NCBI GenBank assembly: GCA_949825065.1
Contig: OX463845.1
Coordinates: 24,034,728-24,098,727 of the forward strand
Source: Odontocerum albicorne
Lineage: Eukaryota; Arthropoda; Insecta; Trichoptera; Odontoceridae
Reading direction: 5' to 3'
DNA: 64,000 nt
Position 1 is the stretch's first letter. Every line of letters starts with the position of its first letter. Under the pieces are notes generated by a model, which was not told the DNA's origin, searched no databases, and saw only the letters and a list, made by a program, of their open reading frames with translations. This document shows positions 22,433 through 33,103 of the stretch, piece after piece. Made by a program: the position numbers and the translations under genes.

Positions 22433-23539
22433 AAGTGTGTATAGATAAATGTATCAGATCATATATATAATTTAAAAGTGTATTTATAACCACAATGTAA
22501 CGATATTTTTTTTTATTATACGACCAATGCAATGGTGTTTCTTGTTTTCAATGTACGATATCTTCGCTTTGATTGTTAAATAATCGAATTTACATTTCAA
22601 TCACACTTTTGTTAAATTTGATTAGTTTAATTAAATGAGATGTAATATAATTGTATGAATCGGCTTTTAATCTATGTGGGAAATTATTCTTATGTAACTT
22701 AATCTTTTTGTCTAGTGTTTAACTTGATAAGATTATTTGCTCCCAAATATGAACTCAATTAAATTCTACAACTACTATCTAAATTCTAACTTCATTTTAT
22801 AGTTTTCGATCATCAGTTTCGGTTGTTCAAATCGAAGGGATTCTGACTTGAACCTTTGTTATGGTTTTAGGTTAATACTGCCTTTGGTTAAATGTGCCTT
22901 GAAAATTTAATCAATTAAGTAATAATTTTAAAGTATTTAGGCGATTTTCTCAGGAATATCTCAGTAAAATATTTTTAAGTTTTTGGTTTCAAATCAATTA
23001 CATTTCTCATTTTAAAATTATCTGTCTCCATATATTGCAAAAACGAGTATTACAAAGTTCTGTCAAATTTATAATTTATAATTATTTTATTTTATACTTT
23101 TTTTTATACACAAAAAAATGTTTTTTTCTAGTATACGAGTATTTTTGTTTCTTGTTTGTCATTATCATTATTCTCTGATTGTTTCAAATTGGGTAATAAA
23201 ATACAATTAATTGCAATATATTAGGATAATTAAAAAAATTCTGGTTTTTTATTTATTTTTTATTTTCACGTTAGTTTTTAAACAGATAATCAAAGATTTC
23301 TCTTACTCTATACTGAGATTATATCGAAAACACGGCATATTGTGTTTAGTGTTTTGTATGTTATATTCACGGAGTGTTAAATAACTTGTAAATCTTTTCG
23401 ACTTTAAGTATTCTTGAACTTTTAGGTTAGAAGGCGATAAAATTGTAATTTACTATAGTAATATTTCTTTCTCATTTTATGTTGGTTTTAAAAATTTAAT
23501 TTTGTTGGACATTATTGGATTTTATATATTTATTTATTT
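22433..23539. other. AT-rich stretch without a recognised gene
   Basis: No motif or repeat family was recognised. Confidence 0.4.
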
Positions 23540-23557
23540 ATGGTCGATATCGACCAT
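23540..23557. repeat. Perfect 18-bp palindrome
   Basis: atggtcgatatcgaccat equals its own reverse complement. It is preceded by a short tttatttattta run. No flanking element was identified. Confidence 0.9.
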
Positions 23558-24138
23558 TTACAACTTTTACAAAATGCAATTATGTTAGAAATTCCGAGTT
23601 CGAGTGAATATAGAAATATAAGTTGTTACAATAAAGTTGTAAATGTCAAAATACCAACTTCGTACATGTAATTTGTAGTGAAAAAGAAGTACATGCGTAC
23701 TATTGCGTACAACAAGTCAGGGCTTAGAAAACCCAGGATCCGTATGAAATAGAAGAAAAATAAACAACGTAATATAATATATACTTCATTGACCCATTAA
23801 TATGCACATGTTTATATGATTTATGCTGATAAGATATTTACTGTCGTTCAACATTTGATTAAATTTATAAGTTAAAATTCACGTGCACACCCTTAATTGA
23901 GAACTTCTAAATAATGTGGATGTCGTAATAATTTCCATATTATTTTTTCAGAATATATTGTGTCCTCTTTTTCTAGATTTTGCAAAATATTCTTAAAGGT
24001 GTAATACTGTTAGATTTGAATATTACATAATAATTGGCTATAAATCCCCTTCACCTTCTATATATAGCTAGAACATCCAACAGTCATTGGACATGTAGAT
24101 TTACCTAGTGGTACCCAAAAGCAACTTTACAAATGACA

Positions 24139-24352
24139 GCCTTAATAGCCTAGTTAGCAAGACGCGTGTCTTTCAATCCGGGGGGTTCTATTTTCTTTTG
24201 GCCATACCTTTTTTTTTACACAAACATCCAGTCTGGTTTTTATTTCAGGCCTCTTCAAATGTTTCTGATTGGCTGGAGGAGATTGCCACATGACAATTAA
24301 CTTGCCAAATTGTACTGTTTACAACGAAAGTGTAACACGATACAACATAAAG
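24139..24352 (+). mobile_element. SINE-A copy
   Basis: The head is eroded but clear (tagcctagttagcaagacgc, gtgtctttcaatccgg). The body 'cagtctggtttttatttcagg' and the tail 'ggaggagattgccacatgac', tacaacgaaagtgtaacacg are well kept. The frame at 24108-24293 is read through it. Confidence 0.85.
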
Positions 24353-24629
24353 GCCTGCACAGTGACCTCAAGACTCGCTGGGAGAATGGCATAATATGCA
24401 ATATTTAAAAAAGGTTGTGTCAACAAACGGCAGTAGTAAGACGATGTTAAAGAAATTGCGGAGAGACCTAAGATTAGCAAAGTAAAAAAATAAAGAGCCA
24501 AAAATACAGATTAAGTTCTATTCCCTCATATTTCAAAATATTATTTACGTACGAGTTCCTCCTAGTATTTACGTACATGAATTACAATTATGGATGATTT
24601 ACAATGATTGATCCTTAACAAACTTTTTT

Positions 24630-25090
24630 ATGGAAAGTGTATGAAAGGTGTGAATCAAAAGAGTGGAGTATGAATATTGGTAAATCGACAGATATGGTTA
24701 TTGAGAGAGGAAGTGAAATAAAATTTAAAAAAAAACATGCAAATCGAGATTTTTTTGTATATTGAAGTCGTGATCACATGAAATGGCCGCACGAAGTGCG
24801 ATATTGAAAGAAGAGTGGCAGCAGATATTGGAGTGTATGGTGGGTTATACAATGTGTTTACGGACCGGATCATTTAAAAAAAAACAAAGCTGGCTACTCA
24901 CAAAGCAATATATATCCGAATATTAGGATATGCAAGCGAAATTTGGACCTGGCAAACGAGTTACATAAGTGCTGTTGAATTGAGAGCGCTGTGTAAAATT
25001 AAGACAGCTGCGTAGAATATTTAGAAACACAGCGTATGAAAAAAAGGGATAATAATGAGAGATTGACGATTGAATGAAGATCCGGTGCTT
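24630..25090 (+). mobile_element. LINE reverse-transcriptase tail fragment
   Basis: Pieces in three frames follow the family order: WSMNIGKSTDMVIERG, then 'CDIERR..ADIGVYGGLYNV' from 24800, then KAIYIRILGYASEIWTWQTS followed by YISAVELRAL near 24905-24990. These correspond to the thumb-side region after the polymerase core. The many indels mark it as old. The minus frame at 24655-24873 is a shadow. Confidence 0.75.
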
Positions 25091-25201
25091 AACCGTTAGA
25101 GTGCTGAGAGTCTATGTATAGACGTTTTATAGTATTGAAAAAAATGTCCAGCAGTAAAACGATTAAGATGAAGAATATAACATGGATAAAGTTCGGCCAC
25201 G

Positions 25202-25249
25202 TATAGATATTTTTTGTAAATTATGAAATATTTACAAAAAATATCTATA
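25202..25249. repeat. Perfect 20-bp inverted repeat, 8-nt loop
   Basis: The arms tatagatattttttgtaaat (25202-25221) and its exact complement (25230-25249) flank the loop tatgaaat. It lies inside decayed LINE sequence. The arms are AT-only except for three G/C pairs. Confidence 0.9.
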
Positions 25250-25339
25250 TAAGTACAATAGTATTGGAGGTACAAAAAGTTTGTTGTAAAAAAATTAAAA
25301 GTGTGAAAAGCCTTTATAAAAGGATATCATGCAAGACGG

Positions 25340-25435
25340 GGTGGGTGACAGAGGCCAAAATGTATGCTAGGATTAAATAAAGGGAAAATATCTTCTCTGC
25401 TATCCCCAATAGGGATGGCGTGATGATGATGAGTT
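25340..25435 (+). mobile_element. LINE 3' terminal fragment
   Basis: It ends 'tatcttctctgctatccccaatagggatggcgtgatgatgatgag', the same terminal pattern (SAYP-like codons, then gcgtgatg and a TGA-type simple repeat) seen at 45205-45530, 47340-47420 and 56600-56880. It probably belongs with the fragment at 24630-25090, split by local rearrangement. Confidence 0.65.
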
Positions 25436-26039
25436 TTTTTGACATCTGCAATAATTGTAGTGTTATGTCAATAATTTGAAGTATGCAAAAAGTATAAATG
25501 GTACATACGAGTATTAACAAAGATTAAAACAAAACTTGATGTCATCACACATATGATAGGTTTGAAATAATCAATCACGTTATTGCTGAATACGACCGAT
25601 TGTGCGGCGTGATTGTCGAGGTTTCTCGCTTCCAGACTAGATTGATGCATCGTTAACAGAGCTAAGTGTGGGATAGCGCTATAATGACTGGATAATACAT
25701 GACAGATTAATGTATATGACAGAATCACCCTTAGCGTATAAGGCAAGACGGTTAATATATCACCTGCGTCATTATTCGATTTTCGATTTTATTGTTTGTG
25801 TGGTATTCTAAGAATTGTCTTGACATTAGTTAGCTTAATTAACGTTTATTATGCTTTTTCATTTATTTTTTTAGTGTAGCGCATTGTAACTGATTGCATG
25901 TATTTTTAATTTAATTTTGTTACAATGTTGGACTATTAATTCTTCCATGAATATAAGTAATTTTTACTTTACATTATTAAAATTTAGTTGTCGACTGAAG
26001 GTAAATAATTAATGTTTATTAGAATATCACTTCCACATT
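25436..26039. other. No recognised gene
   Basis: The minus frames at 25314-25520 and 25468-25746 show hydrophobic residues typical of random AT-rich translation and carry no motif. Confidence 0.4.
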
Positions 26040-26110
26040 TGACGGCCTACGATTGTAAGGCACTCGATTTCCACCTGAGTTTGGGATTCGATTACCGATA
26101 GAATAAAAAA
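26040..26110 (+). mobile_element. Degenerate tRNA-like SINE head
   Basis: tgacggcctacgattgtaag, 'gcactcgatttccacctgag' and a B-box-like gggattcgattacc follow the order of the SINE-A/SINE-D head. The body is not matched downstream. Confidence 0.45.
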
Positions 26111-27304
26111 ATGGCCGACAAACACGCGGGACCAAACAAAATGACCGTTAGGATCCCCCCTACATGCCAGGTGCACCAACTTTGAAACGAAAAATTCCCC
26201 CGGCCTCAGTAGCCCTTGTAACCTTAGTTTCTGGATGACCCTCGTATTTATGAGTATTTCATGGTTTGATTACGTTTAAAAAATAATGTTCAATATAAGC
26301 CTATATCAAGAAGCAGGATGTTTCCTAAATAATCTCAGAACATGTAAAAATTAAGACTGCGGTTTTTTTATATTTACGTTCAAATAGTTTTTTAAATGGC
26401 TTGAAAAACGAAAAAGCATATTTTTTCAACGCCTTTAATTATCTAGTATTTCGTCTTATTCAGCAGAAAATCAAATACCTGGTTATTTAAAAAAGTTTCA
26501 TTTTATTAATGTATACCTCATATTACAAGAAAAAGGTAAAAAAGGGGAGACCAATTATAATTTATTGATTTACAATGAAATTACACAGGGCACAGATATA
26601 TTTCTTTTATCATTTTGTAATAAATTAAAAGACGATCTTTTGGTAGAAAATGAGTATCAATAAAATAAATAAATACGATGAATTTTTGAAAGATAAAATA
26701 CAGCATGTATACACGTGTGTATTGAATTCTTTATTATACAATGTATAATGCAATATGGCTGGCATCATCGATGGCCACCAGGACAGGGAAATTGGAAAGA
26801 AAGATGATGAACACAAACGTGGTGCAATATTTTTAATTCGCTTTGTGAAACACATCAACAATGGTGCGAGCCTTATATTAGGCTGGTAGCTGATTCAAGA
26901 ATCTTACAGTATGGACAGTAAAAGACGGCGTTGAAAACGTAGAACGGTGAACTGAAGAAGTCAAAAGACGATCTCTGCTGAAGTGTAATGCGAGAATGTG
27001 ATTGGAGATTCGCTGAACATTTTAGACCAAATATATAACAAAAGTCATAAGAGTATTTCAAAGAATGATTAAAATATTGTAGGTGCTGGCAATGATTTCA
27101 CAAGGATAAGATAAAACTCTGTGTATAGAGAACTTTAAAAAACGTTTCAAAATCAGTTTTCGTGTAAGTGCACGATAATGATTAATTAATAGATAACAAG
27201 ACAGTGTTTGTTACTACTAAAGCTTCTGCAGATATCGACAAGCAACTCTTGGAAACCGGTTTATTTTTCAAGTGTAATAATATTCACATTTACATTTCTG
27301 CCAG
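26111..27304. other. No recognised gene
   Basis: A small C-rich patch (gatccccc) is at 26152-26159, and the rest is AT-rich. The minus frames at 26625-26861 and 26873-27061 have no motif. The 26873 one lies in weakly LINE-like sequence. Confidence 0.35.
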
Positions 27305-27399
27305 TCGAGGAGCCGTGCCTGAGTGCCAAGGAAATTACACGTGACCAGAGCCACTTGGGTCCAGTTTGCTACCGCCGAGGACCGGATTTTTCCATCTGA
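27305..27399 (+). other. Exon-like GC-rich segment
   Basis: It follows a pyrimidine-rich tract ending ttacatttctgccag. The next 95 nt are GC-rich and open: EEPCLSAKEITRDQSHLGPV, then CYRRGPDFSI, then TGA at 27397-27399. AATAAA follows within a few bases. This arrangement would suit a terminal coding exon, but no partner exon or family was recognised. A GC-rich repeat fragment is the alternative. Confidence 0.25.
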
Positions 27400-27837
27400 T
27401 AATAAAATATTATATAGATGTTTGTGATATTATTGTGGTATTCTTGATTCATCGTCTGTCTAACCGCATCATGATTATAAGGTTGATTGATATATAAAAA
27501 AGCCTTTCAAAAAATAATTTTCGTTTTGAATGTGACTTGAAGTTTTTTAAAAACAGGTTATTAATGCCCAAAATTGATGAAAATGTTATTTATATACTCG
27601 TATATCACACATCATTTCGAAGGGTTTTATCTTGCATTATGTTTTCTTTTTTTAATTATTTTCTGGTTTCGAAACAACAGTTCTGTGTAATCTTTTTTGC
27701 TTTGAATTTGCAAGTTACTTCTTTTGTCGTGTCCATATATTGTGTATGTCGTATGCTGTATATTCGTGCCTCTGGTAGATTGATATTTATTTCCCTTTTC
27801 TTTATTTACAAAGTGTTTGATTGACAAACTTTTGTTT

Positions 27838-28130
27838 AATGTATTCACAAGTTGATCTATTAAGACCGTCACCACACGCACACGGAATGACCTTATTGAA
27901 TGAATTGATCGATATTGATATTTTCCATATATCGGTGAATAAGCTGATGAGTGAGCACTTTCGTAAACGTCGTAGGCGTAAATGAACCGCAATAAACCAG
28001 GGAAGCACGAGTATCATTGTTCTATTTATTATTATTTTAAGACTTATCTATTTATTATTTTTTTATCTATGCATTCCATTTGATATAACTGGGTTAAACC
28101 TATATCAAATGTAAAATAAAATATACTATC
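27838..28130 (+). mobile_element. LINE 3' end, internally deleted
   Basis: The first part (cacgcacacggaatgacctt, then attgaat, atcgatattttcc) matches 58049-58090. The later part (gaagcacgagtatcattgtt, then 'tgta..aaactgtatcaaatg..aataaaata' style) matches 58634-58755. About 500 bp present in the 58-kb copy is missing between them. The 95-codon plus frame (27537-27824) and 121-codon minus frame (27627-27992) overlapping this area are not supported as genes. Confidence 0.65.
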
Positions 28131-28197
28131 CTTCAGATCAAGATATCCCAATATTCTGACAATCATTCATTTACTATCTTCATGATCGCCTAAGAAA

Positions 28198-28395
28198 TGA
28201 CCTCTGTGGTGTATTGGTAAGATACCTGTCTTCCAAATGTTAAATTGAGGCTTCGATTTCCATTGTTACCCATTTTTTTAAGTAGGTACATATCTCTAAC
28301 ATACTATATTTCTGCCACATGACAATAATCTCGCCTGGTTGCACTGTATACTATACAATGATAGCATAGTGGAATACAACGCAATAAAAAATGTA
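28198..28395 (+). mobile_element. SINE-A copy, eroded
   Basis: The head gacctctgtggtgtattggt, 'aagatacctgtcttccaa', B-box-like 'ggcttcgatttcca' and the tail 'ctgccacatgacaataatct..gcctggttgcactgtat' are in order. The middle is diverged. Confidence 0.8.
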
Positions 28396-28664
28396 CTTCA
28401 TATTCATTTTTGGTAATACTAAGTATGTGTATATTTATACAATACAATAAATGTGTCTATGTTTCGAGTCCAGTCAAGTTACTATATACTATGTTCTTAG
28501 AGTAATTAAGGTAAATTCCACAATACCTTAATTCAGAAACGTTTCTTCAAGAAAAAAAAGTGAATGTAGTCGATTTCAAGGTTGGTCATACATAACGGTA
28601 CGAGTCATGATGAGACAAGTGTAGTAACTTATTTGTGTAAAGTGATGTAGCATAGTAAAACGTA

Positions 28665-29053
28665 GATGTTTGGCTTTTCCGGAAATCAAGTATGGATAGA
28701 CAATTTTTATAAATGTCTCATCATTCACTCTTTCTACATGGCCGAACATTCTGAATGCTTCTTTCTACATATTTTAATTCGCATTATTTATAAATATTCT
28801 GATTCCTTATCCTTCCATACATTGTTTTTCACCGCATTCTACGCAGTGTTCTCATTTCCATAGTATTTATGTGACTTTTATACCTTTTCGCCACGTCCAA
28901 GTTTCGCTTGTGTGTGCGAGTGTTCGGACCCAGATTCCATTTTGAGCAAATATATTTGTTGTTTTTGATATTGCACTTCGCGTGTCCATCCGATGTGAAC
29001 ATGCTTCCAAGATACAAACATTCCATAAGTTGATCTTCTGTTTCGTATTTCAC
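28665..29053 (-). mobile_element. LINE C-terminal fragment
   Basis: From 29053 the minus frame reads MKYETEDQLMECLYLGSMFT, then SDG (the conserved 'yLGs.i..DG' motif), then NTMEMRTLRRMR (the 'AVEMR.LRR' motif) ending near 28829. Further on, in another frame, FRMFGHVERVNDETF appears near 28690-28740. About 100 residues of the usual tail are deleted between the first two motifs. It is inactive. Confidence 0.85.
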
Positions 29054-29454
29054 TTTTATTTCAACATAATTGTAAAATTAAAATTAACAATTACTGACTT
29101 GGTTTTATCTGTTTTATTAATTATTACCACCTTTTCCCACGATATATGCCCTTAATTATAAAACAGACTCTGTGGAATCGAAACCATCCACTGTTAGTTC
29201 ATTGATGGCCACTTATGAAAATCCATTCCAATTGCTTTGCGTGTTATGCTGGCATTACTTAACAGCCAGTTCTTACCTCGCCCGTTTACCTCGATTATAT
29301 TTGATTGTGCTCGAGGGATGCTCGAGGGATGCTGAAACGATTTAAAACATTGCTCATTCCTAATTAGGCAAGGGATTTATAATTGTATTTATTTAACTCA
29401 AGGTTTTATAATTTTTGATTTACCAGCTTCCTAAATTCATACAAGTATCATACA

Positions 29455-29765
29455 TACATGTCATCACGCCGAGTCCTTTGCGGGGCAGGCAGATAAAATT
29501 GATCTCCAAACTTTTCTATCTATGTACACAACGTTTTCCTTCCTCAATATTCATACATATCGTCATGTACAATCTTCCATTATTTATACTTCTTACTTTA
29601 ACTTCTTTCAGTCTTTTCCACTTGATCCAGCCCAGTTTTCCGCGGTCTACCTCTTCCACGCACGCCTTGCATTTCTGACTTATATACTCGCTTAATAATT
29701 TTTTCGTCTTTTATTCTTTCCGCATGCCCAAACCATCTTAAAGCTTCTTTACTTAAAATTTCTTC
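29455..29765 (-). mobile_element. LINE 3' end fragment
   Basis: The complement begins with 'agaagctttaagatggtttgggcatgcggaaag' (KALRWFGHAERI), continues through a 'GRPRKTGLDQVE'-like stretch and ends 'ggagatcaattttatctgcc' and 'ggcgtgatgacatgtatg'. The 3' terminus is the same as in other copies. The 87-codon plus frame (29415-29678) is a shadow. Confidence 0.75.
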
Positions 29766-29934
29766 CCGTCTTTCTTCACATTTTGTTTGATTTTTGTTTA
29801 TTTTATTTTGCTAAGTATCATATGTTTTGAAATACCGTGTCCTCTTACTTATTGAAATGTCCCAAACTCCTCTTCATTAGTATTCCATAAAATGGAATTA
29901 ATAATTCATGAATATTCCGTTTCATAGAATATTA

Positions 29935-30556
29935 TTATTAATAATTGATTAGGCATTCCATCCTATAAAAAAGATAATTTGTGCCAATGACAATTCAAAA
30001 GTATGTGGAAAAAAAACTGTTCTACCATATATTGAAGGAATTTCAGACAGTAAATTTAGATATAATATATTACTGTAAATTAGTGAAAAATTAAGTGCAA
30101 ATATATGAGATATGCATCTTACCAGTACTAAAATATGGATGTGAAACATGGACCCTTTCTGTGCGAATGATACAAAAGCTCCAGACAACACAACGACGTA
30201 TCGTAAACGCAATGAGTGGATACGCGCCCAAACAAAAGTTGACGATGTTAGCGAGGTCGGAAAAAGACTGAATTTGAAGTGGGTTGGGCATATCGCCCGA
30301 ACAACGGACCGTCGTTGGATGTATGAAGTTATCCAGTGGTACCCAATAGGAAAAACTAGGCATGTAAGAAGTCCAGAGGTACGCTGGGTGGACAACATAC
30401 GTAAGCAAGTAGCGATTACGTGGCAGCAATGCGCAAAGGACAGGATTTCTTGGAAACAAATTAAAGAGGCCTACCATACATCCTGCAGTGGATGGATGTA
30501 GGTTGATGATAATATGAGATATGTTGAACGGGCGGGACACATTAAGTGTAATTAGT
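29935..30556. repeat. Unnamed ~200-bp repeat X, split by a LINE insertion
   Basis: Parts 29935-30114 and 30524-30556 together match the uninterrupted copy at 37272-37478. Both have attaggcattc.atc..ataaa, 'tttgtgccaatcacaattt', 'ttactgtaaattagtg..gaattaagt' and 'ttgaacgggcggga..acat'. No coding or tRNA-like head is visible. Family type is unknown. Confidence 0.7.
30115..30511 (+). mobile_element. 5'-truncated LINE tail nested in repeat X
   Basis: The 12-bp sequence atatgagatatg occurs immediately before (30103-30114) and after (30512-30523) this segment, a target-site duplication. The insert carries the end of a reverse-transcriptase protein. One frame has ILPVLKYGCETWTLSVRM, then 'IQKLQTTQRRIVNAM'. 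A second frame from about 30210 has RAQTKVDDVSEVGKRLNLKW, then VGHIARTTDRRW, 'RWVDNIRK' and 'DRISWKQIKEAY', to TAG at 30499-30501. A short deletion and frame switch join them. There is no poly(A). It ends in tgatgataat. Confidence 0.9.
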
Positions 30557-30782
30557 CGGTAGTCAAACCCCAAACCTTTAGGTAGAACTTTATTGTCTTA
30601 CTAACTTGTTGCTTATTTTATTGTAAATCTACCAAAATATGAGCTAAATAAAATTAATTAGTAAATAATAGACTGACGTAACATACCTTATATCGCATAA
30701 CAAGATATATATTTCTGACATCGCTATTATTATGCTAAGAGTATACACAAATTGATATATTTAGATATGTATGAATATTTTC

Positions 30783-31101
30783 CTGTTACCGTGTTGAGTT
30801 AGCTTTGTTGATTGCAGGCTTTGTAGCTTTCATCCTTAGGGCGATGTAAAAATATTCGATTTTTACATATCCTTGAGGATGAAGGCTGCTTTGTCTTCGA
30901 AATGCCAGCCATGATTTTTATACGACTTGTTCTTCATGTCTTCCATTTTTTAAAAACGATTCCAGTCTGATTTTCATTTAAAACCTCTTTCACACATTTT
31001 TAGTTGGTAGGAAGGAAATGTTAACAATAAGCCCGCCAGGTTGTATTGTATACAGTGATAGTGTAATACGATACATTTTAGCCAACTCAACACGGTAACA
31101 A
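30783..31101. mobile_element. MITE-like element with inverted ends and internal hairpin
   Basis: ctgttaccgtgttgagttag at 30783 is answered by its complement (ccaactcaacacggtaaca) at 31083-31101. Inside the left half a second, imperfect ~35-bp inverted repeat surrounds attcg at about 30855 (the 'gctttcatcctta' and 'gaggatgaaggctgctttg' arms). The right half contains SINE-A body and tail sequence. No protein is encoded. It may be a composite or two neighbouring repeats. Confidence 0.55.
30925..31075 (+). mobile_element. SINE-A copy lacking its head
   Basis: The body 'gattccagtctgattttcat', 'agttggtaggaaggaaatg' and the tail 'acaataagcccgccaggttg', 'tatacagtgatagtgtaata' are well conserved. The tRNA-like head is absent, and the sequence lies inside the inverted-end element at 30783-31101. 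Confidence 0.8.
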
Positions 31102-31255
31102 TTGCGGAAAATGTTTTCAACTTGTGATATTTTTAGCTCCGTTGAATGACATGACCTTACATTTAAATTTGTCTTTAAATTTCTTAAATAACCATTTTAA
31201 AAATAATAAGAAAATAGGTAAGTCTCGAAGAAAGATAATTAAGTAGTATCATTAC

Positions 31256-31483
31256 ATGCTTTGCAATTGTATAAGATTGTATCACACAAGGCAGACATCT
31301 TATTACGGCGTTGCATTTAATCATGGCATTGCAGATAGCACTCATCGTTCAAGATTCCTCTCCGCCTGTCACGGACTGTTACGGGAAGTTGTAGGTGGTA
31401 TGCCACGTCGTGCTTCGTCTTTGCACCGCTGCGCTGTTAGCGTGATTCATGGAAATATACCGAGTGTTGTTCAGATTGCATAG
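31256..31483 (+). CDS. Unrecognised 75-codon frame
   Basis: The frame MLCNCIRLYHTRQTSYYGVA opens in a GC-richer patch and includes LREVVGGMPRRASSLHRCAV before its stop. No family, splice-like borders or partner sequence is recognised. It could be chance, a decayed retroelement or a short host exon. Confidence 0.15.
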   Translation: MLCNCIRLYHTRQTSYYGVAFNHGIADSTHRSRFLSACHGLLREVVGGMPRRASSLHRCAVSVIHGNIPSVVQIA

Positions 31484-31974
31484 TTTTTACAAACACGTGT
31501 TAAATTTGCCTTTTTCCTTATTATTTCATATTTATAGTTCCAATGTACAAATAAAATACAATAAATTATGTTTAAGTGAAGACGTCTATTTGTTTTTAAA
31601 TATTTAGATGAAAAGCATACAAAAAATTTAGTCGAAAAACATAATCTATTGGGCTAACGTAATTTTTGTCAATAACGAACACTGATGATATTGCGATTTT
31701 TTTTATCAAGACCATATTGGAGTAAATCAGTAATAATAAATTTAGTGTGCTCGATGCAATTTGTGATTAACGACTTGCGGAGGGTACACTGCATTTTTTT
31801 AGTATAATGTGTGGATGTTTCGAAACCCTTGCAGCTCTCATCTTCTGGATTTGGTGGAAATTCTCATTTAATCAATCAGTTATTTATCTCTACTAGATTT
31901 TAGAAATCATATTATCACAAAAAAATAATATTTATAACAAATATTTATTATTTATAAAGTAAATCTGTAGGGTC
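31484..31974. other. No recognised gene
   Basis: AT-rich and motif-free by eye. A patch at 31815-31855 faintly resembles the 'gctttcatcctta' arm of 30783-31101. Confidence 0.4.
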
Positions 31975-32225
31975 TAATTGATAAAACTTGCAAAGTATAA
32001 ATAAATCTATAGGGTCTAGGTGACAATAGGGTCTAGTTGATAAGACTTCCAACCTGGGAGTTTCAAGTACGGTTCTCGTTGCTAGCCATTTTCATTGTGT
32101 TTTTTTTTAACTTAAGGCCTTTATAACATATTTTTTGTCGATTGAAAGAGATTTCTACATGTCAATAAAATATTGTTGTGTATACAATGTACCAGATTGT
32201 TGTGTATACAATGTAATAATGCAAT
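31975..32225 (+). mobile_element. SINE-A copy with internal duplications
   Basis: The head motif tagggtctaattgataa is repeated three times (about 31968, 32012 and 32027), and the tail block attgttgtgtatacaatgta occurs twice (about 32172 and 32196). The central body 'taacttaaggcctttataac', 'tcgattgaaagagatttcta' is typical. The copy has expanded by local duplication. Confidence 0.8.
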
Positions 32226-32529
32226 CCAGTTTAGTATTGAGTAAGTAAAAAAGGTATTTTTTGGAATATTTGTCACGCAATCAATTATTTCGAACATAAA
32301 TAGTAGTTCAATAGCAAATATTGATAGCTCATAAAGAAGACTTGCGGTTGATCAGTTCAACTGAAGTCTTTTATTATCACAGACCTTTTATCTGCTAATT
32401 CTGCGCCCTTCTTGACCTTCCTACAGGACGTGTTTCAGGATCCGGTTACCTGACATTTTATACACGTGTCCCAGGTTCATTGCAATTTTTCAATTTGAGC
32501 TATTCAGTACTAAGCATCTTGAGGAGAGC

Positions 32530-32833
32530 TAATTGAGGTAGACAGCTGCTGACAGATATAAAGGTCCGCAAGATATCCTATCTGGGTCACATTTTACGTG
32601 GAGAGAATTACGAAATCCTCTAGTTGATACTGATGGGCAAGATCGAGGGGCAGCGTGGTCCTGGTAGAAGGCAAACATCTTGGCTGCACAATATAAGAGA
32701 CTGGACAGGGATGAGGCGTGTGGAGGACCTGTTCCGGGTTACGCAAGATAGAGAAGCCTTTGCTAGAGTGATTGCCAACGTCGGGGGACCTGATAAGGCA
32801 CGACAAGAAGAAGTACTAAGTATATTCTTTTAG
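32530..32833 (+). pseudogene. LINE C-terminal domain with one stop
   Basis: A single frame gives KVRKISYLGHILRGENYEIL, a TAG stop where the family has Gln, then LILMGKIEGQRGPGRRQTSW followed by LHNIRDWTG and DREAFARVIANV, ending near 32831. This matches the 'R.L.ylGHI.RGerYelLqlILeGKIeGrRg.GRr..SWL.NiR.W' tail of a common insect LINE clade. It is well preserved: one stop, no frameshift. The upstream reverse-transcriptase core is missing (5' truncation). Confidence 0.88.
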
Positions 32834-32896
32834 TAATAAAGTGTGTTCATACTTAAGTTTTGAAAAAAAAAATGACATTTCAAGTAGAATTACGGT

Positions 32897-33103
32897 ATCA
32901 CTCTTTCATTTTACAAAGTACAACCTGCCGGACTTATTGTCACGTGGCAATCTCGTCCAACGAACCAGAAATATGTTAAAAATACTTTAAGCGAAATCCA
33001 GAGTGGAAACCTTTTTAAAAAAATCTAGGTTCCAAAGGGAATCAAAACCGCAACCTCCGAGCTGGATGACAGGAGTGTTACCAACTAGGTCACGGAGGTC
33101 GTC
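32897..33103 (-). mobile_element. SINE-A copy, near full length
   Basis: The complement has head gacgacctccgtgacctagt, 'tggtaacactcctgtcatcc', a B-box-like gttttgattcc, then body and the tail 'gccgg..gttgtactttgt'. It lies 60 bp after the LINE fragment ending at 32833. Confidence 0.88.

Noticed and set aside
27627..27992. 121-codon minus frame
   Set aside because: It overlaps a LINE 3' remnant and AT-rich DNA and has no motif.
29949..30573. 149- and 160-codon minus frames
   Set aside because: They are antisense to the nested LINE tail with its recognisable motifs.
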